Positions 19,806-29,197 of a stretch of DNA of 64,000 bases are shown one piece after another (the first letter of the stretch is position 1; each line of letters begins with the position of its first letter). Below the pieces are notes generated by a model. The model searched no databases and was not told the DNA's origin. It was given only the letters and a program-made list of their open reading frames with translations. The stretch lies in assembly GCA_018710785.1 (NCBI GenBank), contig DVJD01000074.1:1-64000 (forward strand). Direction: 5' to 3'. The stretch comes from Candidatus Fimimorpha excrementavium. GTDB lineage: Bacteria; Bacillota; Clostridia; Lachnospirales; Lachnospiraceae. The translations under genes were made by a program, and so were the position numbers.

Positions 19806-21158
19806 TTACTCTATCTCCACAATCGCCGTAAACAGCTCCAAATACCGGATCCCACCGGTGTTATAGATGGCAAGCGGCGTCACCCGGCACTCCATGGCCG
19901 TCTCCAACGCTCCTCCATCCAGGGAATAGGCCGTCACGTTATGAAGGATCTGGGGTACTCCGTCGGTTTCTCCCACATACATTACCACATGGCCGGGAAG
20001 CAAAATCATACTTCCGCTTCCTGCTTCTCTTATGGCCGCTTCTTTTTCCTCAGCGCTCATGGCCGACAGATCCGTCACTTTCGCGGAGAATAACGTAAGC
20101 TGCGATGTATTTCTGGGCATTTGAATGCCGAAGGTCTTAAAAATGCTGTTCATGGTGGAAGAACAGTCCATCTTTTCATCCGTGTCTCCCCATCCGTACG
20201 GCTGGCCGATCAACTGATACGCTTGATTCAGCAGGGCATCCTTCGTATATGCCAGATATCCAAGGGACGCCGCTGTTTTTGGAATCTCTTCTGTGACAGA
20301 CGTCAGACTGCCATCCTCCCTGCGCATCGGAAATCTGACCTGATATCCGCTTTCCGTTTCCTCCTGGGCAGGCAGCGCCGTCCCCATTCTCAGATTAACA
20401 TCATGAACTGTTACAGCCGCATCTGTGATCACCACCGGCGGGTCCATGCGAAGCCAGCCCATCATTTCTTCCTTACTGCAAAATCCGATGGCATCCGTCG
20501 GAATCCACCCCTTGTACTGATATCCCTGAACAAAGGAGTAGGACTGATCGGCCGTCTGGTGGCACACCGTCACCCCCTCGCCGATGGAGAACATACTTTC
20601 CTGAAGATAATCAAAGTCATCTGGTTTTCCCTCTTTTGTCATGGTTTTTTCCGTAGGAAAAGAACGAACCGCAGCATTCTTTGTCAGTATTCCATACCGC
20701 AGATGAACCGGATCGGTGATCTGTTCCAGATTTCTGGATGCCAGCAGCTGCGCATCATCCTCTCCGATCCGCGGCCGACCGTCGTAATACGGATAATTTG
20801 GAATGGAATATTCCTCCACCATGGCCCGGATTTCCTCTGCCGTCTGCGGTGAAAACGTCTCCAAATCCACCATGCCGTTTCCCGGCATCTCAAAACTGAT
20901 CCGATTTCTTTCTTTTATTTCCTCCGGGGTCAGCAAAATATCGGCCTCTGTGCCCTGTTCTTCCGTTATGTTCGCTGGTTCTGTCTCCTGGTTTTGCTGA
21001 TTCTCCATATCATACTCCGTTTCTCTGTTTTCCTTCCACTCAGTATATGCTTCCGAGCCTGTCTCTGTTTCCTCATCGTTTGCATTTTTACCGCAGCCAA
21101 TAAAAAAACAGAGAGACAGACACAGAAAAAAACTGAGTAACCGTTTTCTTCTGTTCAT
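19806..21158 (-). CDS. Lipoprotein with SH3-like and NlpC/P60 peptidase domains
   Basis: Lipobox LCFFIGCGK; catalytic Cys in GQPYGWGDTDEKMDCSSTM, His in LLPGHVVMYVGE. RBS AAGGAGG before ATG at 21158. Confidence 0.82.
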   Translation of the reverse strand: MNRRKRLLSFFLCLSLCFFIGCGKNANDEETETGSEAYTEWKENRETEYDMENQQNQETEPANITEEQGTEADILLTPEEIKERNRISFEMPGNGMVDLETFSPQTAEEIRAMVEEYSIPNYPYYDGRPRIGEDDAQLLASRNLEQITDPVHLRYGILTKNAAVRSFPTEKTMTKEGKPDDFDYLQESMFSIGEGVTVCHQTADQSYSFVQGYQYKGWIPTDAIGFCSKEEMMGWLRMDPPVVITDAAVTVHDVNLRMGTALPAQEETESGYQVRFPMRREDGSLTSVTEEIPKTAASLGYLAYTKDALLNQAYQLIGQPYGWGDTDEKMDCSSTMNSIFKTFGIQMPRNTSQLTLFSAKVTDLSAMSAEEKEAAIREAGSGSMILLPGHVVMYVGETDGVPQILHNVTAYSLDGGALETAMECRVTPLAIYNTGGIRYLELFTAIVEIE

Positions 21159-21184
21159 CTCTCTGCCCCTCCTTATTTGTTCTG

Positions 21185-23632
21185 TCACACAGCCGATACC
21201 GATGCCTGCAGCTTCTTTTTCTTTTTTCTCTTATCCCATTTGCTCATAACAAGCAGATACAGATGGGAGATTCCCTCAATCATCATTGGTGAGAATGTGG
21301 TCACTGCCAGCAGCAGAATCACTGCATTGAAGTCCAAAGCCACCAGCTCCAAAATTTTCTGTCCGATGATCATACAGAGCAGATAAATAATCTGCATGGA
21401 ATAGATAATGAATTTACGGTATTTTGTCATCGGTGAATATACTTTCTGAAGCGTCAGCATATAACTCCACCCCGTCGTCAGAACACAGACGGTCGTCAGC
21501 ATTTCCTGGCTGCATCCCAGCAGCAGGCCGATGTTTGTGATGCAGAATACCGTCACAGCAATCGTAATGGCCGTCGGCGCCGCGTTATAGATCACCTTTC
21601 GGAAGAAGTGGCGATCCACCGGCTTGAAGTTGGATTCCAGCTGAAGCAGAAAACCCGGGATTCCAACCGCACATCCGCTGATGATGGAAAGCTGAACCGG
21701 TTCAAACGGATAGGCCTGGCCAAAGAATATGGTCATAAATGCCAAGAGCACAGAAAAGATGGTCTTAATCAGGAACATGGAGGCTGCACACGTAATATTG
21801 TTGATCACCCGGCGCCCTTCATTGACGATATGGGGCATGGAAGCAAAATTGGAATCCAGAAGCACCAGATTCGCCGTATGTTTGGCCGCCTCACTTCCGG
21901 ATGCCATGGCGATACTGCAGTCTGCCTCTTTTAAGGCCAGTACGTCATTGACGCCATCTCCTGTCATCGCCACCGTATGACCGTCTTCTTTCAGATAGGT
22001 CACCATGGCTTTTTTCTGTTTCGGCGTAACACGTCCAAATACACTGCACTCTCTGACCGCCTGCCGCAGCTGTTCTTCTGTCTCCAGAGTCGTGGCATCC
22101 ACATACTTATCCGCGTCCGGCAGACCGCATCTCTTTGCTATGGAAGCCACAGTCACCGGATCATCACCGGATATCACCTTCAGGGAAACCCCTTGTTCGC
22201 CAAAATAAGCCAACGTGTGCGGCGCTTCTTCACGAATCACATCACTCATCCGAATCAGCCCGCATGGTTTTAATCCTTCCGGAATCTCATCGGCGATGGA
22301 TGCCTGTCTGCTGTATCCCACCACCAGAACCCGGCTTCCATCCTCTGCATAAGTACGGCATTTTTCCTTTAATTCTTCATATCCTTCCGGGAACAAAAAC
22401 TGGACCGCTCCCATCAGGTAAGTACCTTCATTTTTAAACACAGCGCCGCTGTATTTTCTGTCGGAGGAGAACTGCACCACATGGTCCACCGCATAATCAT
22501 TGGATCTCTCATAATACTCTGCCAGCGCATCGAACGTGGCATTTCCTTCTCCAATGGCAGAAACCATATTGCCCATCACGCTGGAAAGGGGCACGTTCTC
22601 ATCCAAAATCTCCACATCCTCCACGCGGATCCGTCCCTCCGTCAGGGTGCCTGTCTTGTCCAGACACAGCGTATCCACTCTGGCCAATGTTTCAATACAG
22701 TACAGCTCCTGAACCAGTGTTTTACGGTTCGCAAGGCGGATAACGCCCAGCGCCAGTGCCACACTGGTCAAAAGCACCAAACCTTCCGGGATCATGCCGA
22801 GCACGGCTGCCACCGTACTCAAAATGGCGCTGTTGAAACCGACATCGGTGAGGAAAAACTGCTTTGCAAACAGCAATCCGCCCACCGGTATAATAATGAT
22901 GCTGATCACTTTCAGGATTTTGTTGATGCTGTTTCTAAGTTCTGAGTTATGCTTCGTAAATTTCTTTGCCTCAGCAGTGATTTTTTCCATGTAATTGTCT
23001 TTTCCCACATGGCAGACACGACACAGCGCACGGCCGCTGGTGACAAAACTTCCCGAAAAAATCTCCGCATCCTGCTCTTTCACCACCGCATCGGATTCTC
23101 CTGTCAGCAGGGATTCATTGACCTCCATCTTTCCCTTAATCACCACAGCATCCGCCGGGATCTGATCCCCGGCTCTTAAATGAAGCAAATCATCCAGTAC
23201 GATTTCTTCCACGGCGATTTCCACTTCCCTGCCGTTTCGAATCGCATGGGTCTTGCTGGCCGTCATAATCGTCAGTTCGTCCAATGTCTTCTTCGCACGA
23301 AGCTCCTGGATAATACCTATGACGGTATTGATGGCGACGATTACAATAAAAAACATATTTTTGAAGGAAAATGTCAGGAGCACCATCACCAGCAAAACCA
23401 CGTTAATCAAGTTAAAAAACGTCAGCGTGTTCGTCATGATGATTTCTTTCACGGATCTTCCGTGACTGTCTTCTGTCACATTCACCTGCCCCAGCTCTAT
23501 CCTGTCAGACACCTCAGCGTCACTTAATCCAAAAAAAACTTCCTTGCCCCCTTTTCTCACAGGAGTATGCATTTCCCCTGTATGTTCCTCCATAAAACCA
23601 CTCCTTTTCCTGTCTTCTCTGTCAACCGCCAT
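21185..23632 (-). CDS. Cation-translocating P-type ATPase (HAD-IC)
   Basis: LCLDKTGTLTEG phosphorylation site, LLTGESDAVVK, MTGDGVNDVLALKEADCSIAM, TM-rich. Confidence 0.93.
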   Translation of the reverse strand: MAVDREDRKRSGFMEEHTGEMHTPVRKGGKEVFFGLSDAEVSDRIELGQVNVTEDSHGRSVKEIIMTNTLTFFNLINVVLLVMVLLTFSFKNMFFIVIVAINTVIGIIQELRAKKTLDELTIMTASKTHAIRNGREVEIAVEEIVLDDLLHLRAGDQIPADAVVIKGKMEVNESLLTGESDAVVKEQDAEIFSGSFVTSGRALCRVCHVGKDNYMEKITAEAKKFTKHNSELRNSINKILKVISIIIIPVGGLLFAKQFFLTDVGFNSAILSTVAAVLGMIPEGLVLLTSVALALGVIRLANRKTLVQELYCIETLARVDTLCLDKTGTLTEGRIRVEDVEILDENVPLSSVMGNMVSAIGEGNATFDALAEYYERSNDYAVDHVVQFSSDRKYSGAVFKNEGTYLMGAVQFLFPEGYEELKEKCRTYAEDGSRVLVVGYSRQASIADEIPEGLKPCGLIRMSDVIREEAPHTLAYFGEQGVSLKVISGDDPVTVASIAKRCGLPDADKYVDATTLETEEQLRQAVRECSVFGRVTPKQKKAMVTYLKEDGHTVAMTGDGVNDVLALKEADCSIAMASGSEAAKHTANLVLLDSNFASMPHIVNEGRRVINNITCAASMFLIKTIFSVLLAFMTIFFGQAYPFEPVQLSIISGCAVGIPGFLLQLESNFKPVDRHFFRKVIYNAAPTAITIAVTVFCITNIGLLLGCSQEMLTTVCVLTTGWSYMLTLQKVYSPMTKYRKFIIYSMQIIYLLCMIIGQKILELVALDFNAVILLLAVTTFSPMMIEGISHLYLLVMSKWDKRKKKKKLQASVSAV

Positions 23633-23749
23633 TTATCTTGTGTAGCTGTTTTCCAATTACATGACTATTTTCATTCTACACTAGATTTTCGGAAAAAGAA
23701 ATAGCTAAAAGATGTAAAATTTCTTAAAAAACAAGTATATTTCTCTGTC

Positions 23750-24400
23750 CTATTCTATTATTTCCTCAATCTGTCTGATCAAATCAGGCAGATCCGATAT
23801 TTTCCCAATCTGCCATCCGCCGGGCCGGACATGGCCGAATCCATAGGAGGCGAACACAAAGGGAGTCCCTGACTTTTCGCAGGCCTCCTGATCCCCTGCT
23901 GTATCGCCAAGATAAATCACTTTTTCCAGATGATGTTTCTGCCGTATCCGTTTTATGTTATCCGCCTTTTCCAGCCCCGTCGTCCCCGCTGCCAGAAAAT
24001 CGCTGAAAAATCGTCCCATCCGGTGAAATTCCAGAAATGCTTCAATATATCCCTCCAGACAGTTGCTGACGATAAAAAGCGGATACTGCTCCGCCAGTGT
24101 TTCTATGGTCTCTCTCATACCTGCAAACAGGTCGCCTCCTGTTTTCCTGAGGTGGCCGCATTCTTCCAGGCAGCATGCCGTAACAATCTCAACTCTCTTT
24201 TCCTCCTCCAGATCCGGGAACAGCTTTTGAGCAATGCCCGGCACTTGAAGCCCCATGATTCCCCTGATGTCCTTCTGTGTCAGCGTCCGTTTGACTTCTT
24301 CATACCGTTTTATCGTCTCATTCCAGGATAAGGCCACTTCCTTTGAGGAATCCCACAGCGTGCCATCCAGATCAAACATAATTCCATCTAATTTTTTCAT
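23750..24400 (-). CDS. HAD family hydrolase (phosphoglycolate phosphatase-like)
   Basis: MKKLDGIMFDLDGTLWDSS, YLGDTAGDQEACEKSGTPFVFASYGFG. Confidence 0.87.
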   Translation of the reverse strand: MKKLDGIMFDLDGTLWDSSKEVALSWNETIKRYEEVKRTLTQKDIRGIMGLQVPGIAQKLFPDLEEEKRVEIVTACCLEECGHLRKTGGDLFAGMRETIETLAEQYPLFIVSNCLEGYIEAFLEFHRMGRFFSDFLAAGTTGLEKADNIKRIRQKHHLEKVIYLGDTAGDQEACEKSGTPFVFASYGFGHVRPGGWQIGKISDLPDLIRQIEEIIE

Positions 24401-24491
24401 CGTTCCTCCAATCGAAAAATGCGGAAAAGACCGGCGTTCTTTCCGGTTCTGCCAGCCGTTTTCCGCATATTCTTATTGCCTGCTGAACTAT

Positions 24492-25709
24492 TTATACCTG
24501 TCTGTAGCCGGAAAGGAAATCTTTCATCCTTCCCATGGCATCTTCCAATTCCGGAATATTGGGGAGATATACAATCCGGAAATGATCCGGCTCTCTCCAG
24601 TTGCATCCCTTACCCGGCAGCAGCAGTACTTTCTTTTCCCTTAAAAAGTCCAGGCAGAATTTTTCATCGTCCACAATGTGATACATCTTCGTATCAATCT
24701 TGGGGAAGATGTAAAATGCGGCCTTGGGCTTCACTGCCGAAAGTCCGGGAATATCATTGATGGCATTGTAAATATATTCCCTCTGCTCATAAATTCTGCC
24801 GCCCGGCAGCAAAAGCTCATCTGCACTCTGGTATCCCCCAAGGGCAGTCTGCACAATCATCTGCGCGGGCACATTGGAGCAGAGACGCATGGAAGAAAGC
24901 ATCTTGATTCCCTCAATATATCCCTTGGCTCTGGACTTATCTCCGCACAGGCACATCCAGCCCACACGGAAGCCTGCCACACGGTGGGATTTGGACAATC
25001 CATTCATGGTCACCGTGAACAAATCAGGAGCCAGGGAGGCGATGGAAATATGCTGAATCCCATCCATGACCAGACGGTCATAAATTTCATCGGCAAAGAT
25101 GATCAGCTCATGCTGTCTTGCCACTTCCACGATTTCCTCCAAAACTTCCTTCGGATAAACGGCACCTGTCGGATTATTGGGATTGATGATGACGATCCCC
25201 TTTGTCCTGTCTGTGATTTTTTTCTTGATATCTTCAATATCCGGATACCAGTCTGCCTGCTCATCACAGATATAGTGAACGGGATGACCGCCCGCCAGAT
25301 TGGCTGCGGCAGTCCAAAGCGGATAATCCGGAGACGGAACCAAAATCTCATCCCCATTATTCAGCAGTCCCTGCATGGACATCACGATCATCTCACTGAC
25401 CCCATTGCCGGTATAGATATCATCGATGCCCACATTGGGGATATTCTTCATCTGGCAATACTGCATGATGGCCTTTCTGGCAGAAAAGATTCCTTTGGAA
25501 TCCGAATACCCCTGGGCGTCCCGCAGATTATAAATCATATCCAAGATAATTTCTTCCGGCGCATTGAATCCAAACGGGGCAGGATTTCCAATATTTAACT
25601 TTAAGATGTGGGCGCCGTTTTCAATCATACGGTTGGCTTCATCGACCACTGGCCCTCTGACATCATAACTTACATTATTCAGTTTGGTTGATTTTTCAAA
25701 TGTTCTCAT
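24492..25709 (-). CDS. alaA: Alanine aminotransferase, AlaA (YfbQ) type
   Basis: FEKSTKLNNVSYDVRGPVVDEANRMIENGAHILKLNIGNPAPFGFNAPEEI closely matches remembered E. coli AlaA; GLSKSHRVAGFRVGWM PLP motif. An Ala-specifier T-box lies upstream. Confidence 0.9.
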   Translation of the reverse strand: MRTFEKSTKLNNVSYDVRGPVVDEANRMIENGAHILKLNIGNPAPFGFNAPEEIILDMIYNLRDAQGYSDSKGIFSARKAIMQYCQMKNIPNVGIDDIYTGNGVSEMIVMSMQGLLNNGDEILVPSPDYPLWTAAANLAGGHPVHYICDEQADWYPDIEDIKKKITDRTKGIVIINPNNPTGAVYPKEVLEEIVEVARQHELIIFADEIYDRLVMDGIQHISIASLAPDLFTVTMNGLSKSHRVAGFRVGWMCLCGDKSRAKGYIEGIKMLSSMRLCSNVPAQMIVQTALGGYQSADELLLPGGRIYEQREYIYNAINDIPGLSAVKPKAAFYIFPKIDTKMYHIVDDEKFCLDFLREKKVLLLPGKGCNWREPDHFRIVYLPNIPELEDAMGRMKDFLSGYRQV

Positions 25710-25750
25710 GCGTTTCCCTCATTTCTGCGTTAATTTTGTTCATTAAAAAA

Positions 25751-26010
25751 AGCCCCAAGCTGTATGAACAGCTTAGGGCGAATCATATCCGTGTTACCAC
25801 CTAAATTCAGAGGAGATCTCCTCCGCACTCACGCCGCATCCCAAATGCGGTCTCACGATAACGGGTGAACCCGATGAAGCCTACTGACCTTTCGGTGTTC
25901 GGTTCATAGCTCAAGGACTGCTTCCATGCCATCATCACGGAGACTTACACCAGCCGTCTTCTCTCTTTGCTTCTGATACCATGTACTCCTTCCTGTCACA
26001 GCCATCACTT
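25751..26010 (-). ncRNA. T-box leader, predicted tRNA-Ala(UGC) specific
   Basis: Minus strand: Stem I with AGTA loop-E element and AAGGA/TCCTT helix; specifier loop GAA-GCA-G (GCA at 25919-25921); T-box core TTTAGGTGGTAACACGG (25789-25805); terminator GCCCTAAGCTGT...ACAGCTTGGGGC-TTTTTTT (25752-25779). Confidence 0.93.
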
Positions 26011-26032
26011 ATTCTGCCGAAACATTATCCTT

Positions 26033-26061
26033 ATTATAATCAGTTTCCCCTGTTTCGTCAA
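26033..26061 (-). promoter_or_regulatory. Predicted promoter of the T-box/alaA transcript
   Basis: Minus strand TTGACG (26056-26061), 17-bp spacer, TATAAT (26033-26038). Confidence 0.75.
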
Positions 26062-26067
26062 CGCTTT

Positions 26068-27174
26068 TTATAAACTTTTTGCAATCCGTATCAGCCGGTC
26101 CAGGCAGTGCGCAAAGAAAATCTGATACGATTCGCAAAAATAATCGGTTCCTCCCGGTATCTCTGCCATGATCCTGTGACGGTAACAGCCACCCCGGCAC
26201 AGACTCAGATACGGACAGGTCTGACAGCGCTCCGGTTTCTTTAAGGAACGCTCGATGAACCTGCGCGCCGTCTCACAGGTGCGGATTTCTTCCAGGGTAT
26301 CCGTGTTCAGATTGCCCAACCGGTATTCATCCAGCACAAAAAAATCACAGGGATACACATCCCCATTGGCCTCCACCACATTTTGGATACTGCAGAATCC
26401 ATTCATATCACAGGATTCTGCCCGCCCCGTCAAAAGAATGGACAAATAATTTTCAAACTGCCGGATATGAACGATGCGCCCCTTTGTATAGTCGTCATAC
26501 CAAAGATCAAACAGGCGGCACAGAAATTCTCCATAGGCCTTCGGTGACAGCGAATACTCACTCTCCCCCGAGGGCTTTCCCAGAGGATCCAGACAAGGAA
26601 TATACTGCTGATATTCAAATCCCATCTTTCGGTAATAGCGGTAGATCTTATCCAGGGCATCTGCTGTCTTTTTGTGCACCACAGTCAGTATGTTGTATTC
26701 CACCTGGCATTGGTCAAACAGATCCACCGTTTTCATGACATCCAGAAAGGTATCCTTTCCAGCAGCATTCTTTCTGTAGCAATTATGCGTATGGATCGTG
26801 CCGTCCACAGAGATTCCCACCAGAAAATGATTCTCATGGAAAAATTCTGCCCATTCCCTGGAAAGGCCGTATCCATTGGTCTGAATCGCATTGTAAACAG
26901 GTATCTTTTTTTGATTGTATTTTTTCTGCATCTCCATGACTTTACGGTAAAACGGCAGTCCGATCAGGGTAGGTTCTCCCCCCTGGAAGGCAATGGTGCA
27001 GCTGCCCTCCGCCGCATCCAATGCTTTTTTCACCACCTGTTCCATGGTTTCTTCCGACATAAATCCATATGACGCTTCCTGCCTGTTCTGGGTCACATCA
27101 TGATAAAAGCAATACCGGCAGCGCAGATTGCACATCCCCGATGACGGTTTGATCAACAAATATACTGGCGGCAT
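26068..27174 (-). CDS. Radical SAM/SPASM protein, anaerobic sulfatase-maturase-like
   Basis: MCNLRCRYCFYHD (CxxxCxxC), QGGEPTL, C-terminal CSIQNVVEANGDVYPCDFFVLDEYRLGNL...CQTCPYLSLCRGGCYRHR. Confidence 0.88.
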   Translation of the reverse strand: MPPVYLLIKPSSGMCNLRCRYCFYHDVTQNRQEASYGFMSEETMEQVVKKALDAAEGSCTIAFQGGEPTLIGLPFYRKVMEMQKKYNQKKIPVYNAIQTNGYGLSREWAEFFHENHFLVGISVDGTIHTHNCYRKNAAGKDTFLDVMKTVDLFDQCQVEYNILTVVHKKTADALDKIYRYYRKMGFEYQQYIPCLDPLGKPSGESEYSLSPKAYGEFLCRLFDLWYDDYTKGRIVHIRQFENYLSILLTGRAESCDMNGFCSIQNVVEANGDVYPCDFFVLDEYRLGNLNTDTLEEIRTCETARRFIERSLKKPERCQTCPYLSLCRGGCYRHRIMAEIPGGTDYFCESYQIFFAHCLDRLIRIAKSL

Positions 27175-27202
27175 GGTTTCCTCCTTTGCTTTTTTCTCCT
27201 GT

Positions 27203-27697
27203 TTATTGGCTGAATCCTTCGGTTTGGCGTTTTTTTCGGCTTTCCCTTCTGGCCAATGCGTATTCCCATTCCGCTTTTTCTGTTTCTGATTCTATCTTCA
27301 GCTTCGGAACCGGCACCGGTTTATCCCGTTCATCCAACGCCACCATTGTAAGATAAGCGCGGTTGATGGGATAGCGCATGCCGCTCAATTCTTCCCGGTA
27401 CGTATCGATGCGAACTTCCATGGACGTTCGCCCTGTGTACACTACTCTTCCGATCAGAACAATGATCTCACCGATATAAGCCCCTTCTTTAAACTGAAGA
27501 TTCTCTATGGCTGCGGTCGTCACATTATGTCCTGAATGGCGCAGCCCCACAATCCCCGCCACCTCATCAATCCATTCCACCAAACGGCCGCCGAACAACC
27601 GGCCCGCGCCGTTGATGTCTTCACTCATAACAATATGAACCTGTTCCGTCAATGAACATTCTGCTCTTTTTTCCACGTTAAACCTCTCATTTTTCAT
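27203..27697 (-). CDS. Acyl-CoA thioesterase, hotdog fold (YciA/BACH-like)
   Basis: DINGAGRLFGGRLVEWIDEVAGIVGLRHSGHNVTTAAIENLQF. Confidence 0.85.
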   Translation of the reverse strand: MKNERFNVEKRAECSLTEQVHIVMSEDINGAGRLFGGRLVEWIDEVAGIVGLRHSGHNVTTAAIENLQFKEGAYIGEIIVLIGRVVYTGRTSMEVRIDTYREELSGMRYPINRAYLTMVALDERDKPVPVPKLKIESETEKAEWEYALARRESRKKRQTEGFSQ

Positions 27698-27866
27698 ATT
27701 AACATTTCAGGCAACTACAAAACTCTGTAAGTTTTCCGTTCCAACCATAAGTCTATCATAGACATCCCGATGATGCAATTGCTTCCTCAGGTTTTGCACA
27801 TGGAACGCATGCCTTTTTCTCCCCGTCGGCATATACTAATATGATAATAGTTTTAGGAATGATGCT

Positions 27867-28823
27867 ATGAAGGCAGCCATCTATTGCCGACTGTCCGTGG
27901 AAGATGAAGACAAGGACATCACCAAAAGCACCAGTGAAAGTATCCTGAACCAGCAGATGCTGCTTACCGATTATATGAACGCCCACCATTATGAGCTCTA
28001 TGCCATCTATGTGGATGAAGATTACTCCGGCCTGGATCGGGACCGTCCGGCCTTCAAACGGATGATCGAAGATGCCAAATGCGGCCGTTTTCAGGTGATT
28101 CTCTGCAAAACCCAGTCCCGCTTTACAAGGGATATGGAACTGGTGGAGCGGTATCTTCACAATCTGTTTCCGCTCTGGGGGATCCGCTTCATCGGTGTGG
28201 TAGATGGGGTGGATACCGATGAAAGGCGCAATAAAAAAGCCCGTCAGATCAATGGACTGATCAATGAATGGTACTGCGAAGACCTGTCCGACAACATCCG
28301 CGCCGTCCTCCATAAAAAGATGGAGAACGGACAGTTCATCGGCTCCTTCGCCTGTTATGGGTATAAAAAAAATCCCCATGACCGCCATCAGCTCATCGTG
28401 GATGACGATGCCGCCGCCATCGTCCGGCGCATTTACTCTCTCTATCTGAGCGGATACGGCATCAGCGCCATCGCCAGACACCTGACCGAATGCCGCATCC
28501 CCACTCCCACAGCGTATAAACGGTCCCAGGGTCTTCTCTTCCGGGCGCCCTATACCGATAAACCCCAGGAAAAAAAGCATGTCTGGAGCCTGAATACCAT
28601 CAAACGAATCCTGAAAAATCCCACCTATACCGGATGCCTGGTTCAGGGAAAAGAACAGAAAATCAGCTATAAAAGCAAAAAAATGATCCACATGCCCAAA
28701 GAACGCTGGATTGTCATACCGGATACCCATGAGGCGATCATCTCCAAAGAAGACTTCGCCGCCGTCCAGGAAAAAATGAAAAACAGAAGAAAATCAATGC
28801 ACCGATCCGACGGCGCCTCATAA
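27867..28823 (+). CDS. Serine recombinase (resolvase plus Recombinase domain, short C-terminus)
   Basis: MKAAIYCRLSVEDED (catalytic Ser), DEDYSGLDRDRPAFKRMIEDAKCGRFQVILCKTQSRFTRDM, Recombinase domain to KNPTYTGCLVQGKEQKISYKSKKM. 318 aa; ends before a zinc-ribbon/coiled-coil. Confidence 0.92.
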   Translation: MKAAIYCRLSVEDEDKDITKSTSESILNQQMLLTDYMNAHHYELYAIYVDEDYSGLDRDRPAFKRMIEDAKCGRFQVILCKTQSRFTRDMELVERYLHNLFPLWGIRFIGVVDGVDTDERRNKKARQINGLINEWYCEDLSDNIRAVLHKKMENGQFIGSFACYGYKKNPHDRHQLIVDDDAAAIVRRIYSLYLSGYGISAIARHLTECRIPTPTAYKRSQGLLFRAPYTDKPQEKKHVWSLNTIKRILKNPTYTGCLVQGKEQKISYKSKKMIHMPKERWIVIPDTHEAIISKEDFAAVQEKMKNRRKSMHRSDGAS

Positions 28824-28864
28824 TATACAATGTAAACAAAAACAAAACCAATGGAGGTAACAAC

Positions 28865-29119
28865 ATGAGTGATTTAGCTGCTACAAACTGTGGAGGATGC
28901 GGATGTGAAAGAAGCGGCGGAAGCAACTGTATTTTCCTGTTATTGATTCTCTTCTGCTGCGGCGGATTCGGATCCAGCCGTGAAGGCTGCGGAGACGGCT
29001 GCGGCAATAATGGCTGCTGTGATCTGCTGATTTGGATCCTCTTACTGTCCTGCTTCTGCGGCGGCAATGGATTTGGCTCTTTCGGCAGCTTCAGCAATGG
29101 ATGTGGCTGCGGCTGCTAA
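28865..29119 (+). CDS. Cys/Gly-rich 84-aa protein (HCB/chorion-like)
   Basis: MSDLAATNCGGCGCERSGGSNCIFLLLILFCCGGFGSSREGCGDGCGNNGCCDLLIWILLLSCFCGGNGFGSFGSFSNGCGCGC; about 15 Cys; RBS TGGAGG just upstream; own terminator downstream. Confidence 0.8.
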   Translation: MSDLAATNCGGCGCERSGGSNCIFLLLILFCCGGFGSSREGCGDGCGNNGCCDLLIWILLLSCFCGGNGFGSFGSFSNGCGCGC

Positions 29120-29132
29120 TCGTTCCTTCGCA

Positions 29133-29162
29133 ACGGGGCGCTGCATAACTGCAGCGCCCCGT
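29133..29162 (+). terminator. Terminator after the Cys-rich gene
   Basis: Perfect 13-bp stem ACGGGGCGCTGCA-TAAC-TGCAGCGCCCCGT followed by TTTC. Confidence 0.85.
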
Positions 29163-29197
29163 TTTCTATTTGATCGCCTTTCCGGAAGCGATCCATC

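Noticed and set aside
27756-28730. 324-aa minus-strand ORF opposite the serine recombinase
   Set aside because: Antisense to a clearly recognisable recombinase; composition reflects the complementary frame.
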